Shown here in pieces: positions 60,787 to 64,000 of a DNA stretch of 64,000 nucleotides (its first letter is position 1; the number at the start of each line of letters is the position of its first letter). Made by a program: the position numbers and the translations under genes. The notes beneath the pieces were generated by a model. That model was not told the origin of the DNA. It saw nothing but the letters and a program-made list of their open reading frames with translations, and ran no database searches. Origin of the DNA: Mycobacterium sp. EPa45 (lineage in GTDB: Bacteria > Actinomycetota > Actinomycetes > Mycobacteriales > Mycobacteriaceae); the NCBI RefSeq assembly GCF_001021385.1, contig NZ_CP011773.1:5270001-5334000 (forward strand). Direction: 5' to 3'.

Positions 60787-61461
60787 GTGAACGACATGAG
60801 TGACGCGACGCCGCAGCCTGCGGATAGCGCTGGACAAGGTCCACGCCACGGCGTCGACCGCCAGACCGGCAGGCATGTGATCGCGCGTCTGGCCGGCCCA
60901 GAACACGACCAGACCGTGCGGGCGGTCGTCGACCTGATTTCCGGCGAGCAGAGCGCAGTCGACTCAATCGTCGAAGACGCCCTATCAGAGCCCGAGCGGC
61001 TGGAGACGTTGGAGCGCCTCGGCAATCACGACGACAACCGGAGCGCGACCCTGGATCGGGTGGCCACGCTGACCGTCGAGGCGCTGGGCACTCAGTTCGC
61101 AGCGGTGTCCGTCGTCTACCCCGACCGTCAGGTGCTGGCGGGATGCAATGCGAGCGACGAAGAAATGCCGCGGGTTCGCCCCATCGAGATGTCGATCTGC
61201 AAGTACACCGTGGCCAGCCGGGAGCCGCTGGTGGTCGACGACACCCGAACGCATCCATTGCTCGCAGATCATCCGGCGGTAGCCGATGGGGTGTTGGCCT
61301 ACGCGGGAATTCCGTTGATCGACAACAACGGTCACGTGGCTGGGACGTTGTGCACGTGGGACACGCGCCCGCGGCATTGGTCCAGTGGCCAGGTGCAGAT
61401 CCTCAACGATCTCGCCGCAGTCGCACGCCAACGACTACTCGCGGAACCACACGACAAGTGA
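60787..61461 (+). CDS. GAF domain-containing protein
   Basis: A 224-residue protein. A disordered N-terminus of about 30 residues is followed by a helical stretch rich in Glu/Asp and a GAF domain at about 85-220 (ATLTVEALGTQFAAVSVVYPD, EMSICKYTVASREPLVVDDT, AYAGIPLIDNNGHVAGTLCTWD). GAF domains bind small ligands or cofactors; there is no output domain, so it may sense a signal for a partner or be a free redox/ligand sensor. GTG start after GGGGGTGA; an ATG at 60796 is an alternative. Confidence 0.88.
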   Translation: MNDMSDATPQPADSAGQGPRHGVDRQTGRHVIARLAGPEHDQTVRAVVDLISGEQSAVDSIVEDALSEPERLETLERLGNHDDNRSATLDRVATLTVEALGTQFAAVSVVYPDRQVLAGCNASDEEMPRVRPIEMSICKYTVASREPLVVDDTRTHPLLADHPAVADGVLAYAGIPLIDNNGHVAGTLCTWDTRPRHWSSGQVQILNDLAAVARQRLLAEPHDK

Positions 61462-61559
61462 CTGTTGTTGAAGTTCGCCACACGGGGGGATATATGACTC
61501 GATGGGTAGTGAAGCCGGGTAGCCTCCCGCTTGTGGTTCGGTGGGTGAAGTGAGCGGTC

Positions 61560-63044
61560 ATGGCCATACGAACACTTCACGTCGAGCGTCCGCCGGCCAC
61601 GCCGGTTCATAACAGCAAGCTGGCCCCGCGCAAAAAGACCTTTGCCGAGCGAGTCCGCACCGACCCGCTGAGCACGATCATCACCGTTGCCATCGATGTC
61701 TTGTCCGTGTCGATCGCGACCGCCCTCGGCACCTGGTGGGCAGTCTCCAAGCACGAGTACCCCCCGGGCCAATGGTGGGTGATCCTGTTCGTGCCGGTCG
61801 TGATCGCCATGCTCGGCGCGCGCGGCGTATACCGGCGGCGTCTGAACCGGGAATTCCTCGACGAGCTCGGCCCCATCGAAGCCACGGTCGCCATCTCGAC
61901 GATGTTCCTGCTCGGCGGCATGCTGATCGGCAACGAAACCGGGCGACCCGGCGCGACGGTGGTCAAGATCTGGCTTTGCGCCGCGGTGTTGATGCCGTTC
62001 GGCCGGTTGGTCCGGGTGATCATTCAGCGCAGCCTGCGGCGCCACCACCATTTGGTCGCACCGACGCTCATCGTCGGCAACGGTCGCGTCGCCGGTCACA
62101 TCATCAACCGCCTCGAGGAATTCCCCGAATACGGTCTCGGACCGGTCGGCATCATCGACGCCGAGCCATGGTTCGGCCAGCCCGGTGATCCACGTCCGGA
62201 CATCCCCTACCTGGGGCCGCCGGAAGACATCAACAAAGCCATCCGGGACACGGGCGCCCAGAACGTCGTCATTGCGTTCTCCCGGACGCAGGACCAGGTG
62301 CTCACCCATGTCGTCCGGGCTGCCCACCAGAACGGGCTGCGGGTTTGGGTGGTGCCGCGGATGTTCGACACGATCGGCGAGCGAGCCCGGATAGAGCACA
62401 TCGGCGGTACGCCGCTGCTGGCGCTACCCCACACCAACCCCCGCGGCTGGCAGTTCACGGTCAAGCACATATTCGACCGGGTGGCGTCTTTCCTTCTGCT
62501 GCTGCTCATTTCCCCGGTGTTCCTCAGTCTGGTGCTTCTCGTGAAGTTGAGCTCGCCCGGGCCGATCTTCTTCCGGCAGCCCCGGGTGGGACGCGACGGC
62601 CGCGTATTCGACTGCTTGAAGTTTCGGACGATGCGAGCGCCCGACGCCGCCGATGCCGCCTTCCGGCTCAAGACCGGTGCCGCTCCCGGCGGCGTCGAAG
62701 GTGTCGACCGGCGCACCAAGATCGGCAAAATCCTGCGCGCCACATCACTGGACGAACTGCCGCAGTTCCTCAACGTCCTCAGGGGCGAGATGAGCCTGGT
62801 GGGTCCGCGACCCGAACGGCCGGAGTTCGTCGAGTTGTTCGAGGCGCAGATCCAACGCTACGGCGAGCGGCACCGCGTACGAGCGGGTGTCACCGGTTGG
62901 GCCCAGGTGCACGGGCTACGTGGGCAGACGTCCATCGCCGATCGTGCCGAGTGGGACAACTACTACATCGAGAACTTCTCGATCGCCCTCGACCTCAAGA
63001 TCCTGGCGCTGACCGTGCCGGCAGTGCTGCGCCGTGCCGAGTAA
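61560..63044 (+). CDS. polyprenyl-phosphate sugar-1-phosphate transferase (exopolysaccharide type)
   Basis: A 494-residue membrane glycosyltransferase. An N-terminal region with hydrophobic segments (about 38-60, 72-90, 110-125, 130-150) precedes a Rossmann-like CoA-binding-like domain (TLIVGNGRVAGHIINRL). One more membrane segment (VASFLLLLLISPVFLSLVLLV) leads into the catalytic bacterial sugar transferase domain, with KFRTM, DELPQFLNVLRGEMSLVGPRPERPEF and VTGWAQVHGLRG. It transfers a sugar phosphate to undecaprenyl/decaprenyl phosphate to start a cell-envelope glycan. Only the first gene of a possible cluster is visible. Confidence 0.93.
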   Translation: MAIRTLHVERPPATPVHNSKLAPRKKTFAERVRTDPLSTIITVAIDVLSVSIATALGTWWAVSKHEYPPGQWWVILFVPVVIAMLGARGVYRRRLNREFLDELGPIEATVAISTMFLLGGMLIGNETGRPGATVVKIWLCAAVLMPFGRLVRVIIQRSLRRHHHLVAPTLIVGNGRVAGHIINRLEEFPEYGLGPVGIIDAEPWFGQPGDPRPDIPYLGPPEDINKAIRDTGAQNVVIAFSRTQDQVLTHVVRAAHQNGLRVWVVPRMFDTIGERARIEHIGGTPLLALPHTNPRGWQFTVKHIFDRVASFLLLLLISPVFLSLVLLVKLSSPGPIFFRQPRVGRDGRVFDCLKFRTMRAPDAADAAFRLKTGAAPGGVEGVDRRTKIGKILRATSLDELPQFLNVLRGEMSLVGPRPERPEFVELFEAQIQRYGERHRVRAGVTGWAQVHGLRGQTSIADRAEWDNYYIENFSIALDLKILALTVPAVLRRAE

Positions 63045-63159
63045 AGGTTCGATAACGACGCGGTTAGCTGGTGTGTGAAAAATACGGGGAGTGGGTAACC
63101 GCCAGTTAACGCATCGGGGAGCGGGGCAGTCCTGTTTCACGCGCGCCTCAGGAGTTAAC

Positions 63160-63318
63160 ATGAGTCACCCCTTGCTCACCTCGACCGATGTTATTCGTCA
63201 CGCCATCGCCGACGAGGTCCGGCGCCTCGGCGGCACCGACGAGAACATCGATGACATTGCCTTCGCTGCGTCATATGCCGTCATGTGCTGGGGATTGACT
63301 GCGTCAGAAGCCAATTGA
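63160..63318 (+). CDS. small hypothetical protein (52 aa)
   Basis: ATG with AGGAG at the right distance, then 52 residues (MSHPLLTSTDVIRHAIADEV then RRLGGTDENIDDIAFAASYA and VMCWGLTASEAN). Acidic, predicted mostly helical, single Cys. No family is recognised. The frame and good ribosome-binding site argue for a real gene. Follows the sugar transferase by 115 bp and may have its own promoter. Confidence 0.6.
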   Translation: MSHPLLTSTDVIRHAIADEVRRLGGTDENIDDIAFAASYAVMCWGLTASEAN

Positions 63319-63565
63319 CGTCTTCGTCAGTTCCGCGACGCAGCCGCCTTCGAAGCTTGATCGAGCCCGCCCGCGTGATCGGACAGGCGACGGGCGAGTG
63401 CCGCAATCCATTTGCCTGACGACGCCTCACGATCAGCCGCGCTCAGCGCGAGAAGCCATTGTTGCCGTCGGCAAAAATTGCGCTGGCAAGCATTGGCGGG
63501 TTCCGAGCCCGAAGTTGCTGGCATGACCGGCCATTGGGGCTTTGACTTCTGATTTCGTCGTCAAA

Positions 63566-64000
63566 CTACGATATTGCCGCGTTTTCCGCCGGGCATGCGT
63601 CGCCCAAGTAATGAATTCCCTTGTCACGCTCCGCCTCTGGCGGCAGATTCCGCGGCGGGGTGTGAACCAGCGGGCTGTCGAGCGGAATTCGCCCGGTGGC
63701 CCGGTCCCAACCCCCACGAGCGCGCGGGTGCATCCGGCGACGCTTGGGCAACGTCTTGAACGCCAAATTCACCATTCGGCCGAACAGCCAATGCAGTCGC
63801 TCGTCTCGCTTGGACCATGTGTAGCCCATCAGGTCGCGGACCGGCTGATCGTAGAGACCGACCGTGACCCACACCGCGAAGGGGCCGAACGCCTTGAGAT
63901 ACGCCGACCACAGGAAATCTGGAATCCATTGCAGTGAAGGATGTTTCGGCATTGTCGATAGGTCAAGCACCTCACGGGTAGCCCAGTTGTTCTCCAACAC
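63566..64000 (-). CDS. oxygenase MpaB/DUF2236 family protein (partial, 5' end outside window)
   Basis: The visible 144 C-terminal residues have the end of the MpaB/DUF2236 family: VRDLMGYTWSKRDERLHWLFGRMVN and LPKRRRMHPRARGGW followed by PLVHTPPRNLPPEAERDKGIHYLG. Family members include heme-dependent latex-clearing-type and mycophenolic-acid-type oxygenases, and many mycobacterial members have unknown substrates. The heme-ligand region lies upstream, outside the window. The 247-bp gap before it (63319-63565) shows no convincing gene. Confidence 0.75.
   Translation of the reverse strand: MLENNWATREVLDLSTMPKHPSLQWIPDFLWSAYLKAFGPFAVWVTVGLYDQPVRDLMGYTWSKRDERLHWLFGRMVNLAFKTLPKRRRMHPRARGGWDRATGRIPLDSPLVHTPPRNLPPEAERDKGIHYLGDACPAENAAIS

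Noticed and set aside
63327..63524. A 65-residue minus-strand frame between the small protein and the MpaB-type gene
   Set aside because: No ribosome-binding site, no recognised family and composition like other shadow frames.
1..64000. Copies of the KstR or KstR2 steroid-regulator motifs
   Set aside because: I looked in the promoter gaps for TnnAACnnGTTnnA and CAAGnnCTTG dyads and saw none; only the TACTGTAA, TTGTACAA and other dyads listed here recur or stand out. A computed scan was not possible.
1..64000. CRISPR arrays or insertion sequences
   Set aside because: No regularly spaced short repeats, transposase motifs or terminal inverted repeats were seen.

Overview
The window is GC-rich, almost gap-free actinobacterial DNA, most likely from an environmental fast-growing Mycolicibacterium or close relative. 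The evidence is a WS/DGAT wax-ester/triacylglycerol synthase, an antigen-85-type secreted esterase, mycofactocin-coupled short-chain dehydrogenases, an F420-type LLM oxidoreductase, a DUF222/HNH (13E12-type) gene under a textbook mycobacterial SOS box, and frequent GTG starts with 4-nt stop/start overlaps. No rRNA, insertion sequence, prophage or CRISPR array was seen.

Roughly 0-58.9 kb is a catabolic super-cluster that looks built to activate, oxidise and beta-oxidise a large hydrophobic molecule such as a terpenoid, steroid-like or alicyclic/aromatic acid; the substrate cannot be read from the sequence. Region A (1-20.8 kb) holds a SnoaL-like protein, an APH-type kinase, a TetR regulator, a hydrolase, a Baeyer-Villiger-type monooxygenase, an LLM oxidoreductase, a KshA-like Rieske oxygenase, P450, aldehyde dehydrogenase plus SDR, two CaiB-type CoA transferases, a molybdopterin oxidoreductase and a thiolase-like protein. 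Region B (22.2-34.9 kb) is a run of twelve minus-strand genes: an enoyl-CoA hydratase remnant, SDR, DapA-type aldolase, enoyl-CoA hydratase, three amidohydrolases interleaved with an acyl-CoA ligase and three acyl-CoA dehydrogenases, then a P450. Region C (35-46.3 kb) has a TetR gene, thiolase, a GntR regulator and a plus-strand operon of three crotonase-fold enzymes followed by three adenylate-forming ligases. Region D (46.3-58.9 kb) has a GntR/acyl-CoA dehydrogenase/thiolase/FabG operon, a divergent acyl-CoA dehydrogenase plus mycofactocin-type SDR, and an SDR/SDR/kinase/FMO/hydrolase operon.

The most striking feature is a repeated palindrome, TACTGTAA-N3-TTACAGTA, in the divergent or upstream promoters of Regions A and B: strong copies near 4.76, 8.70, 12.39, 18.47 and 34.96 kb and degenerate copies near 5.83, 32.70 and 57.19 kb. 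It defines a putative regulon joining the oxygenases, CoA transferases, molybdoenzyme, thiolase-like protein and probably the long operon. The TetR gene at 35.07 kb, which has a copy in its own promoter, is the best candidate regulator.

From 60.2 kb the window returns to housekeeping content: tRNA-Phe, tRNA-Asp and tRNA-Glu on the minus strand, tRNA-Lys on the plus strand, a GAF-domain protein, an exopolysaccharide-type sugar transferase, a small unknown protein, and the 3' part of an MpaB/DUF2236 oxygenase-family gene cut by the window edge.
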